A model generated the notes under the pieces. It saw nothing but the letters and a program-made list of their open reading frames with translations. It had not been told where the DNA came from and did not search any database. A DNA stretch of 64,000 nt from NCBI GenBank assembly GCA_017403145.1, contig JAFQOO010000007.1, positions 206,889 through 270,888 on the forward strand, read 5' to 3'. The stretch is from Clostridia bacterium (lineage in GTDB: Bacteria; Bacillota; Clostridia; Christensenellales; DTU072). This document shows, one piece after another, positions 39,901-45,980 of this stretch (the first letter of the stretch is position 1; every line of letters starts with the position of its first letter). The translations under genes and the position numbers were made by a program.

Positions 39901-40486
39901 TAGCGTAGAAAGCGTAACCAACAATGCTAAGATAATGGTAAATAGAAGGTCGAACGATACTATGACTAATAGTTCATACGTTGGTGCAATATGTGGCTTT
40001 AGCACAAACGATAACGTATCATCTTCGGGTAGCGCAATCGTTAAGTTCTTCCACTATATTTGGGTAGACCAAGCAACCGACGTGATGAATACGATGTACA
40101 CCTACGTGGGTAACCTAAAGGGTAACGCTATTGCGCAAGGCGGTGCTACAATGGGAAGCCTAAATGCGACGGTAGAATATATCGGTGGCGGTATCATTTA
40201 TAATCCCGCAAGTATCGAGGCAGGCTTCACTTGGGGCTTTGAAGGAACGGGATACTTGTCTGGTGCTGCAAACGTATATCTATACAATGCAAACACCGCC
40301 TCTGCAAGTTCCTATGCACCCGATTGGAACGTAAGCGGTACAATCGAAGCGGGCAAGGGAAGCGGAAAGATATATGCAGAAGATTGTAAGGAAGTTGGTG
40401 GCGGAATAGAAACGCTATGGAAGTCCACCTGGAACTACGAAGGAGCGCTCCGTTACGTAGCAGTTACCGCCGTAGCTAAACCTTAG
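27950..40486 (+). CDS. Giant InlB-repeat and GLUG-repeat surface protein
   Basis: 4178 aa in one uninterrupted frame. A signal-anchor helix lies at about 18-42. An Ig-like stretch follows at about 55-125 (VFVTVKYSDGSSQQV). From about 125 to 3450 are dozens of divergent InlB B-repeat / bacterial repeat units, recognised by GW cores and their phrasing (YYFAGWSDGD, YRFIGWDVD, YTFKGWYLAD, GYYISDIILNG, GYYIRRVTANG). From about 3500 to the end lies a GLUG-type beta-helix (VGAIAGNVFGG, GGIAGYNNGTINNS, GGVVGYNIGSV). There is no LPXTG or cell-wall-binding C-terminus, so anchoring is probably N-terminal. Such chains are typical of adhesion or cell-surface stalk functions; the ligand is unknown. It is a single-gene transcript between its own promoter and a strong terminator. 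Confidence 0.85.
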   Translation: MAKLRVTGKRFSLNGMLGITLIAVLVVAVVSLVAAAVILPKYAEVTDHETPSVVAIVAPDNGLISIGADPSQVFVTVKYSDGSSQQVALSELVVTGLDTSTEGTLDGVVLDYGGFKQTVSFNVVPTELQIEYVASTGGRIDGDAIQSITAGADATRVEAIADEGYYFAGWSDGDVNASRLDKQVSKSMRLIAKFEKLRYTVVFYYPDGTTAREEIVAYNEAPLRVPRPDEHNMEMYGYRFIGWDVDYTHITKDTNIYPMFEKYSADFHIEYTIDGEGNVLGTSDALEYYENDELATVRVKPTGASQDYTFTGWSVYDVDLQAWISLEPEMNGGKLVRVGVNHAIEFLSTRTGTSNEHILSFTPDENVDDIYVKAHFVYNSSTITFTNMNNEARAPLTIDYKTPIGNLFDVEDLTYLSTLGYSFKGWYANGGEVKENGAPVLVTNDTKFTQPTELVAYWEKEIFTAVFLKGDNQSISFTDPSQGYVENFDGQTGVNGRVVTAYFQDNLAGAVSGAFPEEIPVKENYTFKGWYLADADRLPTSKVVDKTFKLEKPVVYIVPVFEENTKALTVSIKGSGSIYTLIDAGNGLYNERSISNRIDMPVTKNYNVRIRPSEGYALSAVTVNGTRTTGTDLAGVDGYYDITIESIISTDYLITAEFTLTEFNVSITNGTGVTNNGTITYGLLGTKDTQESKQENVITAVNYGSGLSIEINPDNGSDNSKKYYISSVSLNGINLEVPAESIYYNLVIENITENQNVVITYREFRYRVTLPEESDEGSMVALAGTIEYARGDTPEFIIQAKEGYYIRRVTANGTIIDPYISAKGYTVLSLEVNGADYDGSSNDYRVTEMELMIGFEEGTTKHGIEKDVVFVVEYAKLYYNVTTSYEGIGTVASPFTATYGSSYQVKAETSSGYYVYSHIVNGVEYTYDDVQTAREFNIESINRDYDIKFVFKRTTYFVRFVDENGYASVTFGEQTINLVKGEGYTFSDIEHATTAYFDINTKEGYYINKIAISSNAGDSYDEVTNFLARSHVVTLSNVKASYTIEIDCLPINMDYKVYLINKATNEVFINSTIVSGNSYSSNVAFGGEINVNVTPDYGYVLELDNVTIKNKDLRDTYYYLPLESEYEEVESNGYYSILTSTDLLGNEVLTLFVYDVKTIVDIYIYFEEDDEDASSNVLNYTTEGNGSLVATKKDGTAIASGSTLENNTEVKFELNPQVGNTLKALIINGQEVVVADRIYTLTVREDLDVCAVFDETHYIVTIQGDTPNGIIATDKSLIPAGTSFNLRLTPVDGYYVRDCSITVEGSSIIYQPFSGDTAPGVKDYEFKGENVTGNVTITAQFAPIKYSLVYTHTANGSLSGVGTTGDLEVYYGETKSIDINANDGYYISDIILNGESISVKTLLGTPIATGEYVSGKLQIDVSGDVSLDVVFSPMVYTITINESLGGTTLVKKDNSAYLPANEIKLGAGDDVSIKMQAEEGYHIASLEVPGREIDDWKQGNVSANDLNQIFYNLGTVNGNITVIVKYAINEYQIKVNATNASPNFSAIDVDSSTFGVITVNGSAPDDDKYYTHGSNVKFVVTPRTARGYYIAKFELQYIGDDGKLKSEIINSINENGGSYILRGISRNILAVNVEFKRRTYSYSQSLTIESEGAPWLSNGSLVATFKNPYSTAPVVLENGMYEYGLSYTISAIPGDGYKLLPEEKDENGNVILSSGGFKFNGESRLSSVRNNLYVGTVTSDMDFDVVYVIETYTVDMIASSGGSYAIYDIDNTLLWMPGITILDEAPEDWDIENQGYWTLKERQTLSGTIWATENGLKVTYGTELIFSATPDTSIGHRITTFRINNVNRTIQNEDALMRVTNVITKDTLCEILFTVHTYTIKVNTFTGGLAQLSTSTVEWNNSLTIKLLINRGYVMSSVTVNGEDKSAIAYALEEYGIYTEAHVHNDWDIVITLANKEYDITFSGDYATTYEVMQNGEVAKRISAVSGVIINENVIGKNMRSYYTNEADCFSDDGRLLNRAVFADKLTLVLTAPNGYRITSVFITMDNDGGVVSNLVLGESGLDADDGSGRRTFTIPSMTGNVVINVTYAIKQYTVEYLMASGGQYESTGITLVSHHELFTINLISNAGFYLSSLNINGRNIPTVYTKDGMRYQYTTTTKVSNVDKLLEIDDTLVNGENKITILPTYEKQKFNVIFFVNNQQITNLYQDDTLGLTLTNNELVYDEAIPSTIMHDLRDGYSITNIAFYNMPKANQLATYYNFMLEGTADRNYNLFTPKAESLAVKLDEAIISMMDFHSSSRNVVRIYYTTAIDEYDANTSMYLVQGVTENGRAVNKGNAIESSAVPTVAGKKAFTLKATFDDNKDVVRHEYGTEATITVNIPSTSINSYSFQGFQEYKNGVWSYVTHDPENSGITLQSNGQVLRYTMTSTRTFRAVFFRVYEITVEVHPEYKYYEGSFANNDPSRMRYRQYASLTATATYSQNSDTGVIMPNIVGISETLNDTDGVNDASYTYRVLSGARLVLRGSDSINVNATRGYSYSVITYENGKKVQRDDGYNAGVETLEDRLVYAYFNNVMYVSFAMETVGSTVNSEGGTVTYAKDGAAVGSLSNNSLTMNPNQTLTITIVPKANYRFDSIMELLPLATPDAQGFRQYSNTYSPLSSTADGSIQITYYKPNMEVIEDLSEYDGRIGTVIVTINNLCENSIFKIRFWKQIEVRSSVSIITDEADENFRLGYEVKLNEDVSSKDGLYDYNSNLFYDIQFGLYEPIFSGFSRYYQFVGYFVNGINSYTQLVQNYPSTYEGSFVLNDLDNLSNGVNIIEKTTINAGVATTTFYVEIVARFIPVYNVVVENEYLDNGDYLNPGQITASAIMYDEALTQYFTSSSNVEPKLGQNVSYNTDMSFQMLGKINTIDTSNKNSADSKYNTWNDNTITLHWAGGEGASDSFSFIAWQYYAFNKETSTFEWRNIPYVDPNSQTNLVTKGTYTFPISCLFSTTYPAFVSNTGSLAEAGFYYNASVYDYNGNYTSFNTISAIRIRPLFQKVENLTLVKSTALHDETIFLDGQGDADPKINSTSRSNGYFNYYTVQTILPSSGSNYQFAGWYITENGNGGYQALDKQATAEDYDKVVEEDGTTYYLKTVEIQDVNGNGTGNYISYSYNPITQQANVLMDASFKIYARYIRVYNIDIMVSNVSGFAKVLTDAMPTLNYYKWVDGDWQLQAELSGNRMINITDARVGSKIKFTLSTNFSGDINDTTRFNPMFDRFSGITSVNENNVNVWDGGRAPDSTNSNVPSFAELNGYILGGTASDMSAYNSAITGMEIIITANDQKTINVNFESYGSLILHNVYVGSSIKLPNELGEILYNDNTDSVELASDASGNDAYFVKDGGKGDYYNGGIVDGIIAINNIPILASRSFDGKVSGDYATRLIDNSNVLDSDNISIGVNFDGSKITKKIQHVAYYGEASWEEYEYVDGTLTAVPYSAVSKYDYPFADGDSVSEAGDGSASKPFKVANVDHLRNIDNIYKGNNGTFIYGQEGSTTLRIHFEQVADINLNETNNALTAPLCSAFYGNNGTYHTNGFNGIYDGKNYSLYNLQFELRNSNITENVGIFSKIYRGGVVKNVALGRASISSNAVNVGAIAGNVFGGTIENVYYKEVGSQSISNGISGSNFVGGLVGVIAGESESEGVIKNSSIANFNISASVGGSYLGLGSDYTGGAGGIVGSIGNYGSVQNSNGGYTVKNLTISSGTTMGSNGMGAGGIAGTVQAYSNKAGHTAIKDVIVIDTRLSNENHKVAIGGIVGAVGANRIIENADYSISSSDMTIRSYSAPAGFTEPTSGADGNYLSYGGGGIAGYNNGTINNSDVTTAVGYTLSLTGSMVGGAVGVNLGTVYNSRVTAKMYTSRQMNNAYEGGTYGGIIGYNMGKLIASTITGSKSATDDYNQETAAYEVVTNGNSVYVPTAGKNGLMHGDAGADTATIYVGGVVGYNIGSVESVTNNAKIMVNRRSNDTMTNSSYVGAICGFSTNDNVSSSGSAIVKFFHYIWVDQATDVMNTMYTYVGNLKGNAIAQGGATMGSLNATVEYIGGGIIYNPASIEAGFTWGFEGTGYLSGAANVYLYNANTASASSYAPDWNVSGTIEAGKGSGKIYAEDCKEVGGGIETLWKSTWNYEGALRYVAVTAVAKP

Positions 40487-40505
40487 AAACACAATTCAAA
40501 AAATG

Positions 40506-40534
40506 CGGAAGGCGATAAGCCTTCCGTTTTTTTT
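40506..40534 (+). terminator. Terminator of the giant surface protein gene
   Basis: Stem CGGAAGGC/GCCTTCCG (40506-40526) with a short loop and eight T. Confidence 0.92.
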
Positions 40535-40548
40535 ACTTTAATAAAAAA

Positions 40549-40590
40549 GTTTAGTAATACTAAACAAAAATAAGTTTAATAAAATTAAAC
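40549..40590. promoter_or_regulatory. Two 17 bp palindromic operators upstream of the XRE-cupin/pot operon
   Basis: GTTTAGTAATACTAAAC at 40549-40565 (8 bp perfect arms) and GTTTAATAAAATTAAAC at 40574-40590 (7 bp arms) share the GTTTA...TAAAC frame. Their centres are 25 bp apart, just upstream of the -35 at 40598. They are the natural candidate sites for the XRE-cupin regulator encoded next. Confidence 0.7.
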
Positions 40591-40597
40591 AAAATGA

Positions 40598-40626
40598 TTG
40601 ACAGTATTAAGCATTGTTGTTATCAT
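40598..40626 (+). promoter_or_regulatory. Promoter of the XRE-cupin/potABCD operon
   Basis: TTGACA, 17 bp, TATCAT, starting eight bases after the second palindrome. Confidence 0.75.
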
Positions 40627-40668
40627 TTATTTATAATGCGCATAAGTGTGTATAAAAGGGAGAAAAAT

Positions 40669-41202
40669 ATGGAAATTGGAGCAAAAATAAAGTCAATCAG
40701 ATTGCGTAGAGGCCTAACCCAAGAGGAACTTGCAATGAGGGCGGAGCTTACCAAAGGATATATTAGCCAACTAGAAAACGATTTGGCTTCTCCTTCTATT
40801 GCTACGCTTATCGATATATTGAACGTTTTGGGAGTTACCTTGCAAGCCTTTTTCGCAGAAGAAAAGGAAGAGCAACTAGTATTTGGCAAAAGCGATTTCT
40901 TTCTTTCTCAAAACGGAACGGGTAGCGCAACTTGGCTGATTCCCAATTCGCAAAAGAACGATATGGAACCCATTCTTCTCGTTTTACCGGAAAATGGTGA
41001 ATCGGACGTAAGATATCCTTTCGAGGGAGAGGAGTTCGGCTACGTTTTAGAGGGCAAGATTTCCATAGAGGCAGATGGTAAAAACCATACCGCAAAGCGC
41101 GGAGAGGCATTTTATATAGACGGAGCGCACGAGCATAAGATAGTTAATATCGGCACGCGCGAAGCAAAAATAATTTGGGTAACCACACCGAGCAACTTTT
41201 AG
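40669..41202 (+). CDS. XRE-family regulator with C-terminal cupin (PuuR-like), regulator of the pot operon
   Basis: 177 aa. Helix-turn-helix in the first 60 residues (LRRGLTQEELAMRAELTKGYISQLEN) and a cupin sensor from about 105 to 172 (EEFGYVLEGKISIEADGK, KRGEAFYIDGAHEHKI). This two-domain build with adjacent potABCD is the usual arrangement for a polyamine-responsive regulator in Firmicutes. I start it at ATG 40669 with AAAGGGAGA upstream; an in-frame codon at 40594 lies before the predicted -10. The two palindromes upstream suggest autoregulation and control of the transporter. Its TAG stop overlaps the potA ribosome binding site. Confidence 0.88.
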   Translation: MEIGAKIKSIRLRRGLTQEELAMRAELTKGYISQLENDLASPSIATLIDILNVLGVTLQAFFAEEKEEQLVFGKSDFFLSQNGTGSATWLIPNSQKNDMEPILLVLPENGESDVRYPFEGEEFGYVLEGKISIEADGKNHTAKRGEAFYIDGAHEHKIVNIGTREAKIIWVTTPSNF

Positions 41203-41210
41203 GAGTAAAA

Positions 41211-42701
41211 ATGAGCAAACAAACAAAAGAAGTAACACAATCAAAAGACGTAATAATCGAGTTAAAGAACGTTCAAAAGGATTATGATGGTAAGCCTGCT
41301 GTAAAGAACGTCAGTTTTTCCGTTAAGCGCGGAGAGTTCGTTACCTTTTTGGGGCCTTCGGGTTGTGGTAAATCTACCACTCTACGTATGATAGCCGGTT
41401 TCGAGAAACCCACTAGTGGTATGGTGCTTTTTAATGGTAAGGATATTACCGAAACGCCTCCTCATCTTCGCCCCGTAAATACCGTTTTCCAAAAGTATGC
41501 TTTGTTCCCCCATTTGAACGTATTCAATAACATTGCTTTTGGACTCAAGAATAAAAAGATACCCACAGGTGAAACCTTCAAGGATAGGAAGGGTAATCTA
41601 TACGAAAAGCTAAGAAAACTAACCAAACAAGAAATAAAGGATAAAGTAGACTACGCGCTCAAACTTGTTGACCTAGAAGACTATGGCCATCGTAACGTTA
41701 ACAGCCTCTCAGGCGGTCAACAACAACGTGTGGCTATTGCTCGCGCACTTGTTAACGAACCCGAAGTTTTGCTCCTTGACGAGCCTCTGGGCGCGCTAGA
41801 CCTCAAGATGAGAAAGGATATGCAAATAGAGCTTATGAGTATGCATAAGAAGCTAGGCATCACCTTTGTTTACGTTACCCACGACCAAGAGGAAGCTCTT
41901 ACTATGAGTGATACCATAGTCGTTATGCGTGATGGTGTTATCCAACAAATAGCAACCCCTCAAAAGATATACGACGAACCTGCAAACGCTTTCGTTGCAG
42001 ACTTTATTGGCGAATCCAATATCTTTAGCGGTATTATGAGGAAGGATTGTGTCGTTGAGTTCTTCGACAAAGAGTTCGAATGCGTTGACAAGGGCTTCAA
42101 GAAAGACGAGCCCATCGACGTCATCATTCGTCCCGAAGACATATACGTTTTACCCGCCGACAACCAAGCGGTTATGATGGTAGGTAAGGTAGATAGCTGT
42201 GTATTCAAGGGCGACCACTATCAAATAGTTGCACTCGTAGAGGGTAAAGAAGAAACCAACGAGCTTCTAATCCACGACAATACCGAAGTTAAAGTAGGGG
42301 ATGAAATAGGTATATTCGTTAAGCCTTTCGACCTACATATTATGCACAAGGCTCGCATCATAAACGAAATCGAAACCGAGATGTGGGACGAGGGCGTAGT
42401 TGAAATATGCGGTGGTAAATTCCCCTGTAATTCAACCTTGCCCAGCGGTACTCCGGTTAAAGTATCCATTGACTTCGACGACGTTATCGTTCACGACGAT
42501 GAAGAAGACGGTATCATTGGCGGTGAGGTAGTATCTTCCATTTATAAGGGAAGCTATTATCAATGTATAATCCGCGCCGATAACTATTATAACTTCTTTG
42601 TTGATACCGACGACGACTGGCTAAAGGGCGATAGAGTAGGACTTTCGGTTGCACCCGATAAGATTATAATAGAACAAATAGAAAAGAAGGATGAAGAATA
42701 A
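41211..42701 (+). CDS. potA: Spermidine/putrescine ABC transporter ATPase, long form
   Basis: Cytosolic ATPase of the polyamine importer. About 496 aa, some 120 longer than the usual PotA. Walker A GPSGCGKSTT near residue 50, signature LSGGQQQR near 165, Walker B VLLLDEP near 187. A lysine-rich insertion of roughly 20 residues precedes the helical subdomain (KKIPTGETFKDRKGNLYEK). The C-terminal half holds two similar TOBE-like blocks, one containing SCVFKGDHYQIVALVEG near 330 and one containing SSIYKGSYYQCIIRADN near 445, which looks like an internal duplication. I start it at ATG 41211 behind AGGAG, not at the in-frame TTG at 41175. Confidence 0.92.
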   Translation: MSKQTKEVTQSKDVIIELKNVQKDYDGKPAVKNVSFSVKRGEFVTFLGPSGCGKSTTLRMIAGFEKPTSGMVLFNGKDITETPPHLRPVNTVFQKYALFPHLNVFNNIAFGLKNKKIPTGETFKDRKGNLYEKLRKLTKQEIKDKVDYALKLVDLEDYGHRNVNSLSGGQQQRVAIARALVNEPEVLLLDEPLGALDLKMRKDMQIELMSMHKKLGITFVYVTHDQEEALTMSDTIVVMRDGVIQQIATPQKIYDEPANAFVADFIGESNIFSGIMRKDCVVEFFDKEFECVDKGFKKDEPIDVIIRPEDIYVLPADNQAVMMVGKVDSCVFKGDHYQIVALVEGKEETNELLIHDNTEVKVGDEIGIFVKPFDLHIMHKARIINEIETEMWDEGVVEICGGKFPCNSTLPSGTPVKVSIDFDDVIVHDDEEDGIIGGEVVSSIYKGSYYQCIIRADNYYNFFVDTDDDWLKGDRVGLSVAPDKIIIEQIEKKDEE

Positions 42702-43516
42702 TGAAATTCAAAGACTTACCTAAAAAAGCAATAGATAAGGTTAAGAATTTCCGCCTTACTCGTAGGGTGTTTGCTTATCCTTATGTATTGTTCCTACTAA
42801 TATTCGTAGTAACTCCGCTGGTAATAGTGCTTGTTAACGCATTCTTACAAGATGGACAAATCACTTTCCAAAACTTTATCGACCTCGCAACCGATGGCTC
42901 TAGCCTAAGGGTGCTTGGAACGTCGGTAGTCGTTGGTATAGTAACCACCTTGATATGTCTATTACTAGGTTATCCCGTTGCTTATATTCTAGCAAGATGG
43001 AAGAGCGGTAGTATTATAGTAATGCTATTCATATTACCTATGTGGGTAAACTTCCTAATTCGTACCTATGCACTGCAAACTATATTCGAAAATATAGGCG
43101 TAACGTTAGGTATGGGAACGGTAATATTCGGTATGGTATATAACTTTATACCCTTTATGATAATGCCTCTACATACCACGATAAGCAACATAGATAAGAG
43201 TTTTAAAGAAGCTTCGCAAGACTTGGGTGCCAGCCCCGTTCAAACCTTCTTTAAAACAACTTTACCTCTCTCGTTGCCCGGAATAATAAGCGGTATTACT
43301 ATGGTGTTTATTCCTACGATTAGCGCATTTGCTATATCACAGCTACTTTCCAACAATAGTATTATACTATTTGGCGACAGCATAAATTTGAAGTTCGAAA
43401 ACAAGCTTTACGGAGTAGGCTCGGTAATGAGCTTGATAATGCTTGCCCTTGTTTTGATTTCTAACTTCTTTATGAACAAAATAAATAAAGGGGAGGCTGC
43501 GAAGAATTTATGGTAA
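42701..43516 (+). CDS. potB: Spermidine/putrescine ABC transporter permease PotB
   Basis: 271 aa inner-membrane permease with about six helices. The EAA motif EASQDLGASPVQTFFKTTLPLSLPG near residue 180 contacts the ATPase. ATG overlaps the potA stop (TAATG) and the gene overlaps potC by seven bases. The N-terminal 25 residues are a basic cytoplasmic stretch, a little longer than in E. coli PotB. Confidence 0.93.
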   Translation: MKFKDLPKKAIDKVKNFRLTRRVFAYPYVLFLLIFVVTPLVIVLVNAFLQDGQITFQNFIDLATDGSSLRVLGTSVVVGIVTTLICLLLGYPVAYILARWKSGSIIVMLFILPMWVNFLIRTYALQTIFENIGVTLGMGTVIFGMVYNFIPFMIMPLHTTISNIDKSFKEASQDLGASPVQTFFKTTLPLSLPGIISGITMVFIPTISAFAISQLLSNNSIILFGDSINLKFENKLYGVGSVMSLIMLALVLISNFFMNKINKGEAAKNLW

Positions 43517-44316
43517 GAAAAATTGCGGAAAAAGGCTATATCTTCTTGATGTTGGGCATATTATATGCACCCATTTTGATGATTATAATCTACTCCTTTT
43601 CAAACACCAATAACTTTACCTTCCCCGAAGGATTTACCTTTGAAGCCTATAACCAGCTATTTACCAATGCGCCTAAAAAGCTTTGGGATAGTATGTTGAA
43701 TACTATTATAATAGCGGTGGTTTCAAGCGTGCTTTCTACCTTGATAGGCTCTATAAGTGCGGTTGGTATCTATTACCTAAAACCCCGCGCTCGTAGGATA
43801 GTAGAAAACGTAAACCAACTTCCCATTATCAATAGCGAAATAGTAATGGCGGTTTCCCTAATGTTGTTTTTTGCGACGTTTGGGTTCCCACAAGGCTACT
43901 TTAGGTTGATAATAGGACACGTTTCGTTCTGTACGCCTTACGTTATATTGTCGGTTATGCCTCGTTTGATGCAAATGGACCCCAATATCTATGAAGCTGC
44001 ATTGGACTTGGGAGCAAGCCCCATAAAAGCACTATTCAAGGTTATTATTCCAACAATACTTCCCGGTGTTATAAGTGGTTTTGCTATGGCGTTTACCATT
44101 TCGCTAGACGACTTTATCATCACCCAATTAACCAAGGGCGCATCTACGGGCATAGATACTCTTTCAACCTATCTATATAGCTCGCTACGTAACGCAAGCG
44201 GACTTAAACCCTTTTGGCTACCCGTATTTAGCATCATTATCGTACTAGTAGTTTTCGTAGTATTGTTTTCCAATTTGCGTTCCTATAAAAAAGATGGCAA
44301 GAAGGAGGTAAAGTAA
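43510..44316 (+). CDS. potC: Spermidine/putrescine ABC transporter permease PotC
   Basis: 268 aa, about six membrane helices, with the EAA loop EAALDLGASPIKALFKVIIPTILPG near residue 160 and SLDDFIITQL further on, both typical of PotC. It forms the heterodimeric channel with PotB. The stop overlaps the potD ATG by one base. Confidence 0.93.
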   Translation: MVRKIAEKGYIFLMLGILYAPILMIIIYSFSNTNNFTFPEGFTFEAYNQLFTNAPKKLWDSMLNTIIIAVVSSVLSTLIGSISAVGIYYLKPRARRIVENVNQLPIINSEIVMAVSLMLFFATFGFPQGYFRLIIGHVSFCTPYVILSVMPRLMQMDPNIYEAALDLGASPIKALFKVIIPTILPGVISGFAMAFTISLDDFIITQLTKGASTGIDTLSTYLYSSLRNASGLKPFWLPVFSIIIVLVVFVVLFSNLRSYKKDGKKEVK

Positions 44317-45689
44317 TGAAGAAGATATTACCTTTTTGCTTAGTCGTTTTACTCGTTGTTGGAGTGATATTTAGCGGTATAGCTGGTTGCTCTTTTGCAG
44401 AGGAGCCCGACGAAACCTTGGTTATATACAATTGGGGCGATTATATCGACGAGGATATAGAGGAAGAATTCGAGGAGTACTATGAAAGCGTAACAGGTAA
44501 GAAGCTAGACATAGTTTACTCCACCTTTGAAACCAACGAAATTATGCTTACTACGGTAGAGAAAGGGGAAGAAATCATAGACTTGGTTTGTCCTTCCGAA
44601 TATGCAATACAAAAGCTTATGGAGGGCGGTCATCTACAAAAAATAGATAGCTCCAAGATATCCACTTTTACAAACGTAGATAGCGCAATTTATGATAAAG
44701 TTGCCGAAGTATTCACGGGAATAAACGTGCCCGGCATAGGCGCAAGCGAAAGTATGGTCGATTACTTTGTTCCGTATATGTGGGGAACGCTGGGTATATT
44801 GTACAATGCCGACGTTGTAACCGAGGAAGATTTGGCTACCGGATACGGCGTACTATGGAATGCCGGTAACAACCCGGAACTAGAGGGAAAAATCCTAATG
44901 AAGGACTCCATTCGCGATAGCTACGTTGCTGCAGTTATGCGACTAAAGGAACTTGGAAGACTACCTTCGGGATACGAAAATATACCTGTTCAAACTTTAA
45001 TCAATACCGTTGACGATACATTGATGCAAGCGGTAGAACAAATATTGATAGAGCAAAGCGATGCACTAAAAGGCTACGAAGTGGACTTTGGTAAGGCACA
45101 AATGACTTCCAACAGAGCCTACGTTGACCTCGCGTGGTCGGGCGATGCGTTATGGGCAATGGAGGATGGTGAGAACCTAGATTACTTTGTTCCCGAAATA
45201 GGCGGTAACATTTGGTTTGATGGTTGGGCTCTCTTGAAGAATGCGCAAAACGTAAAAGCTGCATATATGTTTATAGATTATCTTTGCAGACCGGAAATCG
45301 CAATTCGTAACGCAATGGCAATAGGATACACTTCGGCCCTAGATAAAACCGCAATGATGGCAAGCGAAGACGTTTTGGCTATAGTAGAGGAAAACGAGTA
45401 CGACGTAGAAGAATATTTTAACGACGAGCTTCGTTATCCCGATATTGCTAGTGCCACAACTCTTGGCGTTATGAAAGATTTTGGAGAAAGAAATTCCGCT
45501 ACTATTGAAATGTGGGAAAGAGTAAAGAGCTCCAAGCAAGATAATATGTGGATACTATGGGTATCTATCGCAGTAGTAGGTGGAGTAGGAATAGCATTCG
45601 GCGTATACTATCTATTAACGCACCGCGCCAATGCATATAGACGACTTATAAAGACTGCGGAAGAATTGGCGGAGGAAGAAAACGCTTAA
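44316..45689 (+). CDS. potD: Spermidine/putrescine-binding lipoprotein with C-terminal membrane helix
   Basis: Extracellular solute-binding protein of the importer. 457 aa, about 100 more than usual. A lipobox SGIAGC with Cys25 marks lipid attachment. The binding domain spans about 35-400, with LVIYNWGDYIDEDI at the start and YFVPEIGGNIWFDGWALLKNA late. After it comes a hydrophobic helix at about 411-433 (WVSIAVVGGVGIAFGVYYLL) and a charged cytoplasmic-type tail. The protein would thus be held at both ends, an unusual arrangement for PotD. Last gene of the operon. Confidence 0.92.
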   Translation: MKKILPFCLVVLLVVGVIFSGIAGCSFAEEPDETLVIYNWGDYIDEDIEEEFEEYYESVTGKKLDIVYSTFETNEIMLTTVEKGEEIIDLVCPSEYAIQKLMEGGHLQKIDSSKISTFTNVDSAIYDKVAEVFTGINVPGIGASESMVDYFVPYMWGTLGILYNADVVTEEDLATGYGVLWNAGNNPELEGKILMKDSIRDSYVAAVMRLKELGRLPSGYENIPVQTLINTVDDTLMQAVEQILIEQSDALKGYEVDFGKAQMTSNRAYVDLAWSGDALWAMEDGENLDYFVPEIGGNIWFDGWALLKNAQNVKAAYMFIDYLCRPEIAIRNAMAIGYTSALDKTAMMASEDVLAIVEENEYDVEEYFNDELRYPDIASATTLGVMKDFGERNSATIEMWERVKSSKQDNMWILWVSIAVVGGVGIAFGVYYLLTHRANAYRRLIKTAEELAEEENA

Positions 45690-45704
45690 CGCAAACAAAA
45701 AATA

Positions 45705-45733
45705 AAAAGGAGACGTTGGTCTCCTTTTTTTGT
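45705..45733 (+). terminator. Bidirectional terminator between potD and the small XRE gene
   Basis: Stem AAAGGAGAC/GTCTCCTTT with GTTG loop and T tracts in both reading directions. Confidence 0.9.
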
Positions 45734-45734
45734 G

Positions 45735-45947
45735 CTATAAATCTATTGTAAACAATTCGTTTGGGGTTATATCAAGTAAGTTGCAAAGCTCTAGTATTTG
45801 CATATAGTTTAATTCAAACACTCCGTTTTCAAAACGACTATATTGTTGTTGCGTCATTTTGAGCTTTTCCGCAACTTCACGTTGGGTTAGTCCTTTGAAC
45901 TTTCTTGCTTGTTTTAAATTGTTTCCTACTATTTTAGCAATATCCAT
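45735..45947 (-). CDS. Small XRE-family repressor
   Basis: 70 aa, a lone helix-turn-helix domain (LTQREVAEKLKMTQQQYSRFENG at about 20-42) with no effector domain, similar in build to SinR- or phage Cro-like repressors. No Shine-Dalgarno precedes the ATG. On the minus strand an extended -10 (TGA-TATATT, 45954-45962) places the start site at about the A of the ATG, so the mRNA is probably leaderless. A 17 bp palindrome overlaps this -10, and a second copy lies in the divergent promoter, which suggests the protein represses both itself and the zinc-ribbon gene. Confidence 0.85.
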   Translation of the reverse strand: MDIAKIVGNNLKQARKFKGLTQREVAEKLKMTQQQYSRFENGVFELNYMQILELCNLLDITPNELFTIDL

Positions 45948-45953
45948 AAATGG

Positions 45954-45962
45954 AATATATCA
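45954..45962 (-). promoter_or_regulatory. Extended -10 of the small XRE gene
   Basis: Minus strand TGA-TATATT, ending seven bases before the ATG. No consensus -35 is visible. Confidence 0.5.
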
Positions 45963-45973
45963 TAAAGTGATGT
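45957..45973. promoter_or_regulatory. Candidate XRE operator O1
   Basis: ATATCAT-AAA-GTGATGT, an imperfect 7-3-7 palindrome overlapping the -10 of the xre gene. Confidence 0.65.
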
Positions 45974-45980
45974 AAATATC

